DNA from: Proteus vulgaris
GTDB lineage: Bacteria; Pseudomonadota; Gammaproteobacteria; Enterobacterales; Enterobacteriaceae
Assembly (NCBI GenBank): GCA_901472505.1
Contig: LR590468.1
Location: forward strand, 248,001 to 312,000
Direction of reading: 5' to 3'
DNA length: 64,000 nucleotides
The notes under the pieces are model-generated. The model saw only the letters and a program-made list of their open reading frames with translations, was not told the DNA's origin and ran no database searches. This document shows, piece after piece, positions 32,221 through 44,175 of the stretch; position 1 is the first letter of the stretch, and every line of letters begins with the position of its first letter. Made by a program: the position numbers and the translations under genes.

Positions 32221-33962
32221 TTACCAAATTGCATCCTGTGAAGTTGAGCATAAACACCTTTTTGATCGATTAAATCAATGTGTGAGCCACGTTCAACAAT
32301 TTCACCATCTTCAATAACTAAGATTTCATCCGCTTTTTCAATGGTTGATAATCGGTGAGCAATCACTAAAGAAGTTCTATTTTTTTGCAGTTCATCAAGA
32401 GCTGATTGAATAGCACGTTCAGATTCTGTATCAAGTGCCGATGTAGCTTCATCAAGGATAAGAATTGGTGAATCACGTAGTAAAGCCCTCGCTATCGCGA
32501 TACGTTGACGCTGCCCACCAGAAAGCAGAACACCATTTTCACCAATTTCAGTATCGAGGCCTTTATCCATTTTATTGATAAAGTCCATTGCATGCGCCAT
32601 TTTAGCCGCTTTTTCGATATCTTCACGGCTGTATTGGTCTTCACAAGCATAAACAATATTGTTCGCTACTGTTTCATTAAATAAGTGGACATTTTGAGAA
32701 ACAAGAGCGACTTGATTACGTAAAGATTTCAGAGTGTAGTCACGAATATCATGTCCATTAATCAATATTTGCCCTTCATTAATGTCATAAAAACGCGTGA
32801 TCAGATTAGCAATTGTAGACTTACCTGAGCCTGAGCGACCGACTAATGCAACAGTTTTCCCCGCTGGAATAGTAAATGACATATTTCTCAAAGCAGGCGT
32901 ATCTTTTGTCACATATTGGAAAGTTACATTACGGAATTCAATATCACCCGTCGGTTTTTTCAGCTCCAGTTTACCTGTATCTTTTTCTTGTTCCATATCA
33001 AGGATAGAAAATAAGGTCTGACAAGCCGCCATACCGCGCTGGAACTGAGCATTTACATTAGTCAGTGATTTCAATGGACGCATTAATGCAACCATTGATG
33101 AGAAAACAACAGTGATTGTACCTGCGGTTAATGTTTCCATAATTTCAGGAAAGCTGGCAGCGTACAGAACAAATGCTAATGCGAAAGAAGCAATTAATTG
33201 AATGATTGGATCTGAAATTGACGATGCAACAACCATACGCATACCTTGGCGACGAATATGGTTACTCACATGATTAAAGCGTTTATTCTCAACTTCTTGA
33301 CCATTAAAAATGAGTACTTCTTTATGCCCTTTCAGCATCTGTTCAGCACTAGTTGTTACTTGTCCCATACTATTTTGGATACGTTTACTGATCGTTCTAA
33401 AGCGCGTTGATACCAAACGAATAACAATGGCGACGATAGGAGCAATAATAATAAGGATCAGAGATAATTGCCAACTATAGTAAAACATCAAGCCAAATAG
33501 CCCGATAATATAGGCACCTTCACGGACAACTGTAATTAATGCACCTGATGATGATGAAGCAACTTGCTCTGAATCATATGTAATACGAGAAAGCAAAGTT
33601 CCTGTTGATTGCTGATCAAAAAAGCTCACCGGCATTCCCATAATATGAGAAAACAGTCGGCGACGCATATTCATTACAACTTTCCCTGATACCCAAGAAA
33701 GGCAGTAGCTTGAAATAAAGTTAGATATACCACGCAGAACTATCAGCCCAATAACAGCAATTGGCATCCATTTTAATACGTCGTTACTTGCTTTACCAAA
33801 ACCTTCATCAAGAAGTGGTTTTAATAAAGAAATCATAAATGCATCCACACCTGCATTGATGATTAATGCAATTGCTGCAGCGATCAATCCCACTTTGAAA
33901 ATCCGAATCATCGGCCATAAACGTCGGAATGTTTGCCACGTTGATAGGTCTATATCATTCAT
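32217..33962 (-). CDS. msbA: lipid A export ABC transporter MsbA
   Basis: Half-transporter that flips core-lipid A across the inner membrane. The N-terminal six-helix domain includes the conserved [36 protein letters not shown] stretch. The C-terminal ATPase has Walker [10 protein letters not shown], signature [18 protein letters not shown] and Walker [13 protein letters not shown]. The start [17 protein letters not shown] at 33962 aligns with E. coli; a TTG four codons earlier is less likely. It lies 36 bases after ycaI and overlaps lpxK. Confidence 0.97.
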   Translation of the reverse strand: MNDIDLSTWQTFRRLWPMIRIFKVGLIAAAIALIINAGVDAFMISLLKPLLDEGFGKASNDVLKWMPIAVIGLIVLRGISNFISSYCLSWVSGKVVMNMRRRLFSHIMGMPVSFFDQQSTGTLLSRITYDSEQVASSSSGALITVVREGAYIIGLFGLMFYYSWQLSLILIIIAPIVAIVIRLVSTRFRTISKRIQNSMGQVTTSAEQMLKGHKEVLIFNGQEVENKRFNHVSNHIRRQGMRMVVASSISDPIIQLIASFALAFVLYAASFPEIMETLTAGTITVVFSSMVALMRPLKSLTNVNAQFQRGMAACQTLFSILDMEQEKDTGKLELKKPTGDIEFRNVTFQYVTKDTPALRNMSFTIPAGKTVALVGRSGSGKSTIANLITRFYDINEGQILINGHDIRDYTLKSLRNQVALVSQNVHLFNETVANNIVYACEDQYSREDIEKAAKMAHAMDFINKMDKGLDTEIGENGVLLSGGQRQRIAIARALLRDSPILILDEATSALDTESERAIQSALDELQKNRTSLVIAHRLSTIEKADEILVIEDGEIVERGSHIDLIDQKGVYAQLHRMQFGK

Positions 33963-33998
33963 ATATATTACCAAACTTTTAATAATTAGCCGGTCATT

Positions 33999-36242
33999 CT
34001 ACTCGGGAAACGTCAAAACACCAAACCACTGATGATACCAGCGAGGCAAAATATCTCCCCTATAGGTAAATACATCAATATTATCTTGATTAAACTCGAT
34101 CGAAATCTGCCCACTAATAGAGGTTGTTAGCCAATTAATTGCTTCTTTTTTATAACGGAGGTGTACTTTATCAGAAGGTAAACGCCAAAGGCTATAACGA
34201 GCAGCAGAAACGAGTGCAAATTTGGGGGATACTGTTTGAATAAACGCCAATGTGGACGATGTTTGGCTACCATGGTGAGGAACTTGTAAAATATCAGCTT
34301 TTAATTGGTGGTTTTTCAACCTGATCAATTGAGTTTCTGCTTCTTTTTCAATGTCGCCAGTCAACAATATATTATGTTTACCATCACTTACATTGATCAC
34401 ACACGATTGGTTATTTTTGGGAGAGTGAACTGTATTTGCCGGCCATAAGGCATCAAAATAAAGTCCCTTCCATTGCCATGACTCATCTTGCAAACAAGGT
34501 AAATGTGAAGGATTATTGAAACTACTGCGGATCGTTAATGTTGGATAAGCTCTCAATAAATCCTCAATCCCTCCGGTGTGATCTAAATGATCATGACTAA
34601 TTATCAATGCAACTGGCTTAAGGCGATGGTACTTTAAATAAGGGATAATGACACTTTTTGCAATTGACCCCCCACTTTTCCAACGTATTCCTGTGTCATA
34701 AATAATCGCTTCTCTGTCTTTTTCAATAATAATAGCTAAACCATGGCCAACATCTAACATAGATATACGCCATTGATAACGTGGGAAAGTAGTGAATTCG
34801 CAATATAAAAGAATACCAATAACAACAAGCAAAATAAAATGATGACGCCACCATGACATTTTGATGATTACAATAATACCAACACCTGAAAACCCCAATA
34901 AAAAAGGAAGAGCGCCACTATGTTGCCAAAACTTCAAAAAAAAAGGAGCACACCAAAAAGCAAGACTAATCGAAAGATCAATCCAGTGCCAAATTATTGG
35001 TTGTAGAAATGAGAGAAAGAATGTCAATAACCCAATCATTATTAATGGTACGGTAATAAATGAAATAATAGGAACTGCCCATAAATTAACAATAAAACTA
35101 AAAAAATTAGCACCACCAAATAAATAGAATTGAAAAGGTAATAAAATAATTAACAATCCAAATTGCAAATGAATTAACCTTAAGATAAACCACTTTTTTT
35201 GATAATTATATTTAGCGTTGAGTGGGTACATCCAATACCAAAAAATAATGGCAAATACAGCTGAAAATGAAAGCCAAAAACTGGCTGAAAGTATCGATAG
35301 TGGTTCAACAATCAAAATAAGGGCTGCACTCCAAAGAGCCCACTGCCACGGAAGAAATAATCGATGTCCTAAATGCAATAAAACCCAAACACTTAAGCCT
35401 ATTACAGCTCTGGTTGCTGGTATTCCCCAACCTGATAGTGCTGTATAAAAAACACCAAATCCCCAAGCAAGAACCAAAGGAAAATAAATATTTATCCATT
35501 TTGCTGGAAAGAAAAACTGGATCCCTCTTGCAATTAACCAACCTAATAATGCGGCTAAACCAATATGCAAACCAGAAATAACAATTAGGTGCGCAACACC
35601 GGTTTTCATATAAAGATCTTTCTTTTCAGGCTCTATTTGTCTTTTATCTCCCAAAACCAAAGCCGCAATCTCACCACTGTTTGTTGTTGTTTTCCAAAAG
35701 CTTGAAATATATTGGATGAATTGAGTGTGTAGAGAAATATCGGCATTAAGTAAGGTTGCTTGTAATACTTTGCCTGCTAAAGTTTCTTTCTTAGAAACTG
35801 CATATTTTTGACTATCAAATCCGCCTTCGTTTAAATAGCTATGTGCGGCTCTAAATTGAACTTTAAATTGCCAACCTTGTCCTATTTCGATATTTTTAGG
35901 TGGATTTCGCCAATATACGCTAGCGTAAATAGATGATGAAAAAAATGTTTTTTTCGGAATGGGAATTTTGATAATAAGGTGACCATCCGATAATTGACGA
36001 TACTCAACAATATTTGCTTCAAAGATCACTATATTATCAACAAGTTCTACTGTTCTTGCCATCAAAGCGTATGCAATAAGATTAGAATAAACCCAGAAGA
36101 ATAAAAATAATGCTAAAAAACGAATTAATGAAAAAGGAATAAATAATAAGAATATTGCAATAATAATAACAATATAATAAGTCATTAAACTAAAAAGCGT
36201 ATGCTGAAATAATAAAGGCATTCCCCCTAAAAATATTGCCAA
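33999..36242 (-). CDS. ycaI: ComEC/Rec2-family DNA-uptake membrane protein (YcaI)
   Basis: 747-residue polytopic inner-membrane protein. Several hydrophobic segments surround the competence domain (around VAHLIVISGLHIGLAALLGW). The C-terminal part is a metallo-beta-lactamase-like domain (DVGHGLAIIIEKD, ISHDHLDHTGGIEDLL, LLTGDIEKEAE, VPHHGSQTSS). ComEC forms the channel for single-stranded DNA in naturally competent bacteria; the enterobacterial homologue YcaI/ComEC is implicated in DNA uptake in E. coli. It heads an operon with msbA and lpxK, as in E. coli. Confidence 0.93.
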   Translation of the reverse strand: MAIFLGGMPLLFQHTLFSLMTYYIVIIIAIFLLFIPFSLIRFLALFLFFWVYSNLIAYALMARTVELVDNIVIFEANIVEYRQLSDGHLIIKIPIPKKTFFSSSIYASVYWRNPPKNIEIGQGWQFKVQFRAAHSYLNEGGFDSQKYAVSKKETLAGKVLQATLLNADISLHTQFIQYISSFWKTTTNSGEIAALVLGDKRQIEPEKKDLYMKTGVAHLIVISGLHIGLAALLGWLIARGIQFFFPAKWINIYFPLVLAWGFGVFYTALSGWGIPATRAVIGLSVWVLLHLGHRLFLPWQWALWSAALILIVEPLSILSASFWLSFSAVFAIIFWYWMYPLNAKYNYQKKWFILRLIHLQFGLLIILLPFQFYLFGGANFFSFIVNLWAVPIISFITVPLIMIGLLTFFLSFLQPIIWHWIDLSISLAFWCAPFFLKFWQHSGALPFLLGFSGVGIIVIIKMSWWRHHFILLVVIGILLYCEFTTFPRYQWRISMLDVGHGLAIIIEKDREAIIYDTGIRWKSGGSIAKSVIIPYLKYHRLKPVALIISHDHLDHTGGIEDLLRAYPTLTIRSSFNNPSHLPCLQDESWQWKGLYFDALWPANTVHSPKNNQSCVINVSDGKHNILLTGDIEKEAETQLIRLKNHQLKADILQVPHHGSQTSSTLAFIQTVSPKFALVSAARYSLWRLPSDKVHLRYKKEAINWLTTSISGQISIEFNQDNIDVFTYRGDILPRWYHQWFGVLTFPE

Positions 36243-36696
36243 AGCAATGTTATCTAAACTCAGCTTGGTAAAATAAAATCGTTGAAAATATTTTGAATAA
36301 AAAAAAGTGTTGTTTTATTGATAATATTTTCACCCTCAAAATACTTATTATCCCTTTGAATAGAATCATTTTCGCATCCCTTTATAAGCATCTTTAAATA
36401 TCATGAGGTTATATTTTTATTAAAGGTAGCTTTTTAGAGGGCTTTTTTTGTACTTCTTTATAAAAAGAATAATTTTTATTGTCGTATACACTATTTTTTG
36501 AGAAGAACCTCGAAAAAAAATAGAATAACTCAGCAATCATGATAATTAAATCAAGAAATAAAAATCAAAATACAATAAAGTAATACTAAGAAAAGTAAGA
36601 AAGAGAATAAAGTAAATATCGTAAATAAAATAAGGACTAACAATAAAAAACAAAAATTATGAAAGTCATAAAAATAATCAGCACAAGTAAAAGATA
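36243..36696. other. AT-rich intergenic region upstream of ycaI
   Basis: About 450 bases of A- and T-rich DNA between ycaI and the ihfB terminator. It contains many short A runs, but I see no ORF, tRNA or named repeat. The ycaI-msbA-lpxK promoter should lie near its left end. Confidence 0.45.
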
Positions 36697-36725
36697 ATAA
36701 AAAACGGCACCGAAGCACCGTTTTT
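36697..36725 (-). terminator. rho-independent terminator of ihfB
   Basis: The minus-strand stem AAAACGG / CCGTTTT, with a TTCG loop and two inner wobble pairs, is followed by a T run. Confidence 0.8.
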
Positions 36726-36765
36726 GAGAAAGTTAACTAACATCGTACCATTTCGACAGGTGTTA

Positions 36766-37053
36766 TTATTCCGTATAAATATTTACACGGTCACGTAACT
36801 CTTTACCTGGCTTAAAGTGTGGAACGTATTTACCTTCCAGATCTACTTTATCACCAGTTTTCGGGTTACGACCCGTACGCGGCGCACGGTAGTGTAGAGA
36901 AAAACTGCCGAATCCGCGGACTTCGATACGCTCACCATCAGCTAAAGTATCAGCCATATGATCAAGCATTTCTTTTACAGCTTCTTCAACCGTCTTAGCC
37001 GAAAGATGAGATTGTAGGCCTGCAAGTCTCTCGATTAACTCAGACTTGGTCAT
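36766..37053 (-). CDS. ihfB: integration host factor beta subunit
   Basis: 95-residue DNA-bending histone-like protein. The arm [31 protein letters not shown] and the dimer core ([13 protein letters not shown]) are as in E. coli IhfB. It pairs with IhfA to bend DNA in transcription, replication and recombination. It lies 63 bases after rpsA, with a hairpin in the gap. Confidence 0.97.
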   Translation of the reverse strand: MTKSELIERLAGLQSHLSAKTVEEAVKEMLDHMADTLADGERIEVRGFGSFSLHYRAPRTGRNPKTGDKVDLEGKYVPHFKPGKELRDRVNIYTE

Positions 37054-37078
37054 ATTACCTCCCTAAACTACCGATAAA

Positions 37079-37101
37079 TAGGCAACGATTAACGTTGCCT
37101 C
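37079..37101 (-). terminator. hairpin between rpsA and ihfB
   Basis: The stem GGCAACG / CGTTGCC with a TTAAT loop is followed by TATTTAT on the minus strand. It may be a weak terminator or attenuator allowing some read-through into ihfB. Confidence 0.5.
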
Positions 37102-37116
37102 CGTTAATAACTTAAA

Positions 37117-38812
<1,696 letters not shown>

Positions 38813-38960
38813 TTAATTAACGTCCATTTAGCATCCGGCCGAATGGGGTTGTTTCACATACCTCGTTACATCCTTTGTGACAAGGTCATCGGGCATTGTT
38901 GTGTTTTCATTAACACGTCAACCCGATTTTGATAATTACCTTAGTATAAACGAAATAAAA

Positions 38961-39657
38961 TTAATTACGCTTGATAATTGCAGATTTTTTTTTAGCATAA
39001 GTTAACGATTTTTCAATGACTTCGTCGATAGACAAACTTGTAGAATCGGAGAATTAATGCATCTTTCGCCGCAATAAGTGGCGCAACAGCACGATTCCGG
39101 TCACGGTAATCGCGTTCTTTTATCTCGGATAAAAGGCGTTCAAAGTTAACATTAAAGCCCTTTTCCTGCAACTGTAACATGCGACGACGTGCTCGTTCTT
39201 CTGCGCTGGCTTCAAGAAAAATTTTCACTTGTGCATCAGGGAAAACGATTGTTCCCATATCTCGCCCATCAGCAATAAGGCCTGGGTTCTGTACGAAATG
39301 CACGCTGGCGACGCAATAACGCTTCTCTTACACGAGGAAAAGTTGCTGGCTTGTGATGCTGTGTTTCCAACTGTTTCGGTACGAATTTCATTCGATACGT
39401 CTTCCCCTTCAAGAATAACACTTAAACCATTCTCATTAGGGACAAAACGTACATCTAAATTTGCCGCTAATGGTACTAATGCATCTTCAGAAGTAATATC
39501 AACATGGTGGTGTAAAGCAGCTAATGCCAACACACGGTAAATAGCGCCAGAATCAAGTAAGTGCCAGCCAAACGCTTTTGCTAATGCTTGGCATAATGTT
39601 CCTTTACCTGCTCCGCTAGGGCCCATCAACAGTTATAACAGGGACGATAACCGCCAT
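38961..39657 (-). CDS. cmk: cytidylate kinase, broken by several indels
   Basis: Cytosolic kinase that converts CMP and dCMP to their diphosphates. The span begins at ATG 39657 ([13 protein letters not shown]) and ends just before the TAA at 38961. The P-loop [40 protein letters not shown] and later [43 protein letters not shown] are clear. About four single-base insertions interrupt it, near 39620, 39350, 39290 and 39048. With these corrected the product has normal length (~230 aa). The ending reads about [17 protein letters not shown] after correction. Probably sequencing error. Confidence 0.9.
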
Positions 39658-39971
39658 GAGTTTCTCCTTTTCATGGGCACTGCATTTCTGTGTTTGATGC
39701 TCTTATTACATTGATATAATAGACATTGAATTCAAACAGAGAAAAACAGTATTAATGTATGCGCGTCATTATACGCATACAATGTATAGGAAGAAACAAG
39801 CAGATAAGGGACAAAGAGATTTATTCAATGTTATTTTTCATAGATAAGTTATTTTTTAGAAAACTTTATCTTAAAATAATAACAAATCGACAATATTGTT
39901 CTTTTAAAAGTCCAACACTGCCGATTTTGATTGATTTAATTTTGACTTATTTTTATTTAGTATAATGGATA
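39658..39971. other. aroA-cmk intergenic region
   Basis: 314 AT-rich bases. E. coli has ycaL between aroA and cmk; it is absent here. A plus-strand ORF at 39759-39965 has no recognisable features, and I do not call it. Confidence 0.5.
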
Positions 39972-41258
39972 TTAGCCATGACGCTGAGAAAGCGTTTCTA
40001 ACTTTTCAAAATAATCTGGGAATGTTTTGGCTGTACACCCTGGATCAAGAATAGTAATCGGTATATCAGACAATGCCACCAGCGAAAAACACATTGCAAT
40101 ACGATGATCGTTATAGGTTTTAATGTCAGCAGTCGTTAACTGCTTTGGTGGCGTGACTTTTAAGTAATCATGCCCTTCTTCAACAATTGCACCCACTTTT
40201 TGCAACTCTGCAGCCATTGCAGCCAATCGGTCTGTCTCTTTTACTCGCCAGTTATAGATATTACGAATAACAGTATCACCTTCTGCAAACAATGCTGTCG
40301 TAGCAATGGTCATTGCCGCATCAGGGATCGTATTCATATCCATATCAATGCCGTTTAATGAGCCACGTTCACATTCGATATAATCATCACCCCAACGTAT
40401 TTTTGCGCCCATTTTTTCAAGTACAGAAGCAAAGTGAATATCGCCTTGCAAACTCTTTTTACCAATACCTGTAACTCGGACGGTCCCACCTTTAATTGCA
40501 GCCGCTGCTAAGAAATAAGATGCCGATGATGCATCTCCTTCTACAAGATATGTTTCGGGTGATTGATATTGTTGACCACCTTTTATAATAAATTGTTGAT
40601 AATTTTGATTTTCAATCTTTCCACCAAAGGTATTAATTAAAGCTAAGGTAATATCAATATAAGGTTTTGATACTAATTCGCCTTTAATTGTAATAGTTGT
40701 ATCTTGTTTAGCTAATGGAGCCGACATTAATAAGGCAGTCAAAAATTGACTTGAAACACTACCATCTACCTCTACATGTCCTCCCTTAAACCCGCCCCGT
40801 AGACGAATAGGTGGATAATCTGTTTGTTCGAGATAATCAATACTCGCGCCACCTTGACGCAAAGCGTCAACTAAGTGCCCAATTGGACGCTCTTTCATAC
40901 GTGGTTCGCCAGTTAATACAATATCATGCAAGCCTAAACTTAAGGTTGCTGCTAATGGACGCATTGCTGTTCCAGCATTACCTAAAAAGAGTTCTAATGA
41001 CGACTCTGTTTTAAATTCTCCCCCTAGCCCTTCAATATCACATACCGTATTGTTATTTGATAATTGATACTGCACGCCTAATGCTTTTAATGCATTCAGC
41101 ATATAACGAATATCATCACTATCTAATAAGTTAGTTAAACGCGTTTTACCGTTAGCTAAAGCGGCTAATAATAACGCACGATTAGAGACACTTTTTGAAC
41201 CGGGTAAATTAATAGTACCTTCGATATGAGCAATAGGCTGTAACGTCAACGATTCCAT
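39972..41258 (-). CDS. aroA: EPSP synthase (3-phosphoshikimate 1-carboxyvinyltransferase)
   Basis: Cytosolic shikimate-pathway enzyme that joins shikimate-3-phosphate and phosphoenolpyruvate, the step blocked by glyphosate. 428 residues, class I type. [20 protein letters not shown] at the start and the phosphoenolpyruvate-site stretch [15 protein letters not shown] are intact, as is [15 protein letters not shown] near the end. In E. coli it is co-transcribed with serC. Here a hairpin and a Fur-like site lie between the two genes, suggesting an additional promoter of its own. Confidence 0.97.
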   Translation of the reverse strand: MESLTLQPIAHIEGTINLPGSKSVSNRALLLAALANGKTRLTNLLDSDDIRYMLNALKALGVQYQLSNNNTVCDIEGLGGEFKTESSLELFLGNAGTAMRPLAATLSLGLHDIVLTGEPRMKERPIGHLVDALRQGGASIDYLEQTDYPPIRLRGGFKGGHVEVDGSVSSQFLTALLMSAPLAKQDTTITIKGELVSKPYIDITLALINTFGGKIENQNYQQFIIKGGQQYQSPETYLVEGDASSASYFLAAAAIKGGTVRVTGIGKKSLQGDIHFASVLEKMGAKIRWGDDYIECERGSLNGIDMDMNTIPDAAMTIATTALFAEGDTVIRNIYNWRVKETDRLAAMAAELQKVGAIVEEGHDYLKVTPPKQLTTADIKTYNDHRIAMCFSLVALSDIPITILDPGCTAKTFPDYFEKLETLSQRHG

Positions 41259-41370
41259 AAATAGGTAAGAACTCCGATAAACAAATAAAATAAGATGGGA
41301 TGTGGTTTAATCAAAAAATGAGAAAACAACTTAGGTGCTTATTGTTTTTATTTATTTTTTAGTACAGTAA

Positions 41371-41389
41371 TAATTGATTATCATTATCA
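41371..41389. promoter_or_regulatory. Fur-box-like site upstream of aroA
   Basis: On the minus strand GATAATGATAATCAATTA matches about 15 of 19 positions of the Fur consensus GATAATGATAATCATTATC, including two perfect adjacent GATAAT hexamers. It overlaps a TTGATA that could be a -35 element and lies about 115 bases before the aroA ATG. Fur represses iron-responsive genes; aroA supplies chorismate, the precursor of catechol siderophores. Binding is inferred. Confidence 0.5.
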
Positions 41390-41402
41390 ACATCTTTGGA
41401 TA

Positions 41403-41433
41403 AAAGGAAACCCATTTTCACATAGGTTTCCTA
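41403..41433 (-). terminator. terminator-like hairpin between serC and aroA
   Basis: The stem AGGAAACC / GGTTTCCT with a loop of about 12 bases is followed on the minus strand by TTTTATCC, 18 bases after the serC stop. Confidence 0.68.
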
Positions 41434-41450
41434 AACATATAATGTATGAA

Positions 41451-42539
41451 TTATGCGTGACGACGCTCAAAATCAGCCATAAAATCAACTAAGGCTTGAA
41501 CACCTGCCAATGGCATTGCGTTATAAATTGATGCACGCATACCACCCGATACACGGTGACCTTTTAATGCCACTAATCCTTGAGCCTCGGCTTCTTTTAA
41601 GAAGAGTGAATCTAATTCAGGAGAAGACATTTGGAAAGGCACATTCATTAATGAACGATTTTCTGTTGCAATACGATTGATATAAAAATCACTGTTATCA
41701 ATGGCACTATAAAGAAGCATTGCTTTTTCATAGTTACGTTTTGCCATTTCTTGCAACCCACCTTGCTCTTTTAGCCATTTAAAGACCATTCCTGATAAAT
41801 ACCAAGCAAAAGTAGGAGGTGTATTAAACATTGAGTCATTTTCAGCGAGCACGGTATAATCAAACACTGATGGTGTTTCTTTACGTGCATTACCTAATAG
41901 GTCTTCACGAATAATAACGATGGTTAATCCCGCAGGACCAATATTCTTTTGTGCGCCTGCATAAATTACACCAAAACGACTAACATCTAATGGTTGGGAT
42001 AAAATCGCAGATGAGTAGTCTGCAATAACAATTTTATTATCATTAAAATTCGGTTCTTCATGAATTGCGATGCCATCAATGGTTTCATTTGGGCAATAAT
42101 GTACATAAGCAGCATCATCACTTAATTGCCATTCTTTCATTGGCTTAACACCAATTTTGCCATCAATTTCTGTTTTAATTTTAATGACATTTGGTGAACA
42201 ATATTTTTCAGCTTCATCAGCCGCGCTTTTCGCCCAATATCCACCATCTATATAGTCAGCAGTTGCCTTCTCACCTAATAAATTGAGAGGTAAAGCCGCA
42301 AAGTGACCTCGAGCCCCACCATGGCAAAAAAGAATTTTGTAGTTTTCTGGCACATTAAGAAGATCACGAAGATCTTGCTCTGCCTGATGAGCAACTTCAA
42401 GAAACTCTTTACTGCGGTGGCTGATTTCCATGACCGAGCGCCTAAGTTCATGCCAATTGCATAATTCTAATTCTGCACGACGAAGGACTTCTGCCGGTAA
42501 CATAGCCGGACCTGCACTAAAGTTATATACCTGACTCAT
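41451..42539 (-). CDS. serC: phosphoserine aminotransferase
   Basis: PLP enzyme of class V that makes phosphoserine for serine synthesis and also acts in pyridoxine synthesis. It begins [19 protein letters not shown], the E. coli start. The PLP lysine is in [17 protein letters not shown], and [16 protein letters not shown] binds the cofactor phosphate. 362 residues is normal. Divergent from the MFS gene. Confidence 0.97.
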   Translation of the reverse strand: MSQVYNFSAGPAMLPAEVLRRAELELCNWHELRRSVMEISHRSKEFLEVAHQAEQDLRDLLNVPENYKILFCHGGARGHFAALPLNLLGEKATADYIDGGYWAKSAADEAEKYCSPNVIKIKTEIDGKIGVKPMKEWQLSDDAAYVHYCPNETIDGIAIHEEPNFNDNKIVIADYSSAILSQPLDVSRFGVIYAGAQKNIGPAGLTIVIIREDLLGNARKETPSVFDYTVLAENDSMFNTPPTFAWYLSGMVFKWLKEQGGLQEMAKRNYEKAMLLYSAIDNSDFYINRIATENRSLMNVPFQMSSPELDSLFLKEAEAQGLVALKGHRVSGGMRASIYNAMPLAGVQALVDFMADFERRHA

Positions 42540-42675
42540 TCAAATTCACCCTATCTGAATATGTTTTTACAAAATGACCTTTATCGGTTGTATCATTCTC
42601 GTTAAATTGGCGCAATGATTATTGTGAGCTAACGCATAATACGCAGTGCGTAAAAATAACGGTTAGGAGTGTTTT

Positions 42676-44106
42676 ATGTCGGGGAGTGTAAATAAAAAAG
42701 AAGAAGCAAGCTGGGGAATGCTTCTTCATGGAAAAAATAGTCTAAAATCGCTCGCTTTAGCAGGAGGGGTCGCATTACATGCAATTAATGTCTATATCAC
42801 GATAACAACATTGCCTTCTGTAGTACGTGATATCGGTGGACTCAATTTGTATGCTTGGAATACGACGGTTTTTATTTTAGCTTCTATTCTCTTTTCCGCG
42901 GTGACGTCTCGTTTATTGAGCAAATTTGCGCCTCGTAATAGTTACTTGCTTGCAACGCTCTGCTTTTTAGTCGGTTCCGTTATCTGTGCCACAGCACCTT
43001 CTATGCAAATATTATTATTCGGCCGATTTGTTCAAGGAGCGGGTGGCGGTATGTTGCTTGCACTGGCTTATTCGTTAGTCAGAGTGATGTTTCCACAACC
43101 ACTTTGGTCTAGAGCGATGGCATTAATGTCAAGTATGTGGGGAATATCAACACTATTAGGCCCTGCATTAGGTGGAATATTTGCAGAATATGATATTTGG
43201 CGTGGCGCATTTTGGTCTATTTTAGTCGTTGGCATTCCTTACGCCATTTTATTATTTACTATTCTGCCGACAGAAAATGTGACCGATAATATCGTCGCAA
43301 AATCCCCTTTACCCTATCAGCAACTTTTTCTATTAATGTTTGCTGTATTATCTATTTCAATCGGCGGTCTTTATAACATCACGTTGTATCACGTATTATC
43401 ATTTTTACTTGCTATTATCTTTATATTGCTTTTAATACACATAGATAAAAAATCAAATGATGGCTTATTTCCTAAAGGGACATTCTCTTTTTCTGCACCT
43501 TTAGCCCCAATTTATCTCACCATGGCATTATTGGGTATCAGTGTACAAACCGAAGTTTTTGTGCCCTATTTTTTACAAACCATTCATAATATTACCCCAT
43601 TACTTTCCGGTTATTTAGCGGCATTAGTGGGCGCAGGTTGGTCTTTTTCTGCGATTATTTCTTCATCAAGTCAACAATATACCGCTCAACGTTTAATGCG
43701 CTTTGGCCCTATAATTAACTTTTCTGCAATAGTTATTCTCGGTTTATTTATATCCAATAGTGTCACATTACCTTATGGGCAGATTATCGTTATTTGTGTA
43801 GCACTCTTTTTTACTGGCGCAGGAATTGGTATGGCTTGGCCTCATTATTTAACCCGTGTATTACATGTTTCTCAGGGGCAAGAAGCCCAAAAAGCAGCAA
43901 CATCAATTACAACGATCCAATTATTTTCAGCCGCAGTTGGCGCTTCAATATCAGGTACTGTCGTTAATATGGCAGGATTAACCGATCCTGGAGGCATTAT
44001 TGGTGCAAAAAATGCCGCACATTGGTTATTTATTATTTTTGCAGTAACTCCGCTAATTGCTTTCTTTACAGCACAAATAGTCGTGTCTCGAACCTCAAAA
44101 AATTAA
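42676..44106 (+). CDS. MFS transporter, probably DHA2-like drug efflux type
   Basis: 476-residue inner-membrane protein with about 13-14 hydrophobic segments. The segment-4/5 region FGRFVQGAGGGMLLALAYSLV and SMWGISTLLGPALGGIFAEYDIWRGAFW matches the conserved G- and P-rich motif of the 14-helix EmrB/QacA-type drug:H+ antiporters. The substrate cannot be inferred. GGAGT lies about eight bases before the ATG. It stands between serC and the convergent ansB, where E. coli has other genes, so it is an accessory insertion relative to E. coli. Confidence 0.82.
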   Translation: MSGSVNKKEEASWGMLLHGKNSLKSLALAGGVALHAINVYITITTLPSVVRDIGGLNLYAWNTTVFILASILFSAVTSRLLSKFAPRNSYLLATLCFLVGSVICATAPSMQILLFGRFVQGAGGGMLLALAYSLVRVMFPQPLWSRAMALMSSMWGISTLLGPALGGIFAEYDIWRGAFWSILVVGIPYAILLFTILPTENVTDNIVAKSPLPYQQLFLLMFAVLSISIGGLYNITLYHVLSFLLAIIFILLLIHIDKKSNDGLFPKGTFSFSAPLAPIYLTMALLGISVQTEVFVPYFLQTIHNITPLLSGYLAALVGAGWSFSAIISSSSQQYTAQRLMRFGPIINFSAIVILGLFISNSVTLPYGQIIVICVALFFTGAGIGMAWPHYLTRVLHVSQGQEAQKAATSITTIQLFSAAVGASISGTVVNMAGLTDPGGIIGAKNAAHWLFIIFAVTPLIAFFTAQIVVSRTSKN

Positions 44107-44127
44107 CCTATTTCATTTCTAAAAAAT

Positions 44128-44158
44128 AACAAAGCCTCTTTAATGAGGCCTTGTTATT
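44128..44158. terminator. shared terminator between MFS gene and ansB
   Basis: The inverted repeat AACAAAGCCTC / GAGGCCTTGTT lies between convergent genes. AT-rich flanks on both sides make it a likely bidirectional terminator. Confidence 0.7.
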
Positions 44159-44175
44159 GTCCAAACTATTTTACA

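Noticed and set aside
39759..39965. Plus-strand ORF in the aroA-cmk gap
   Set aside because: Composition is that of AT-rich spacer; no ribosome-binding site or recognisable motif.
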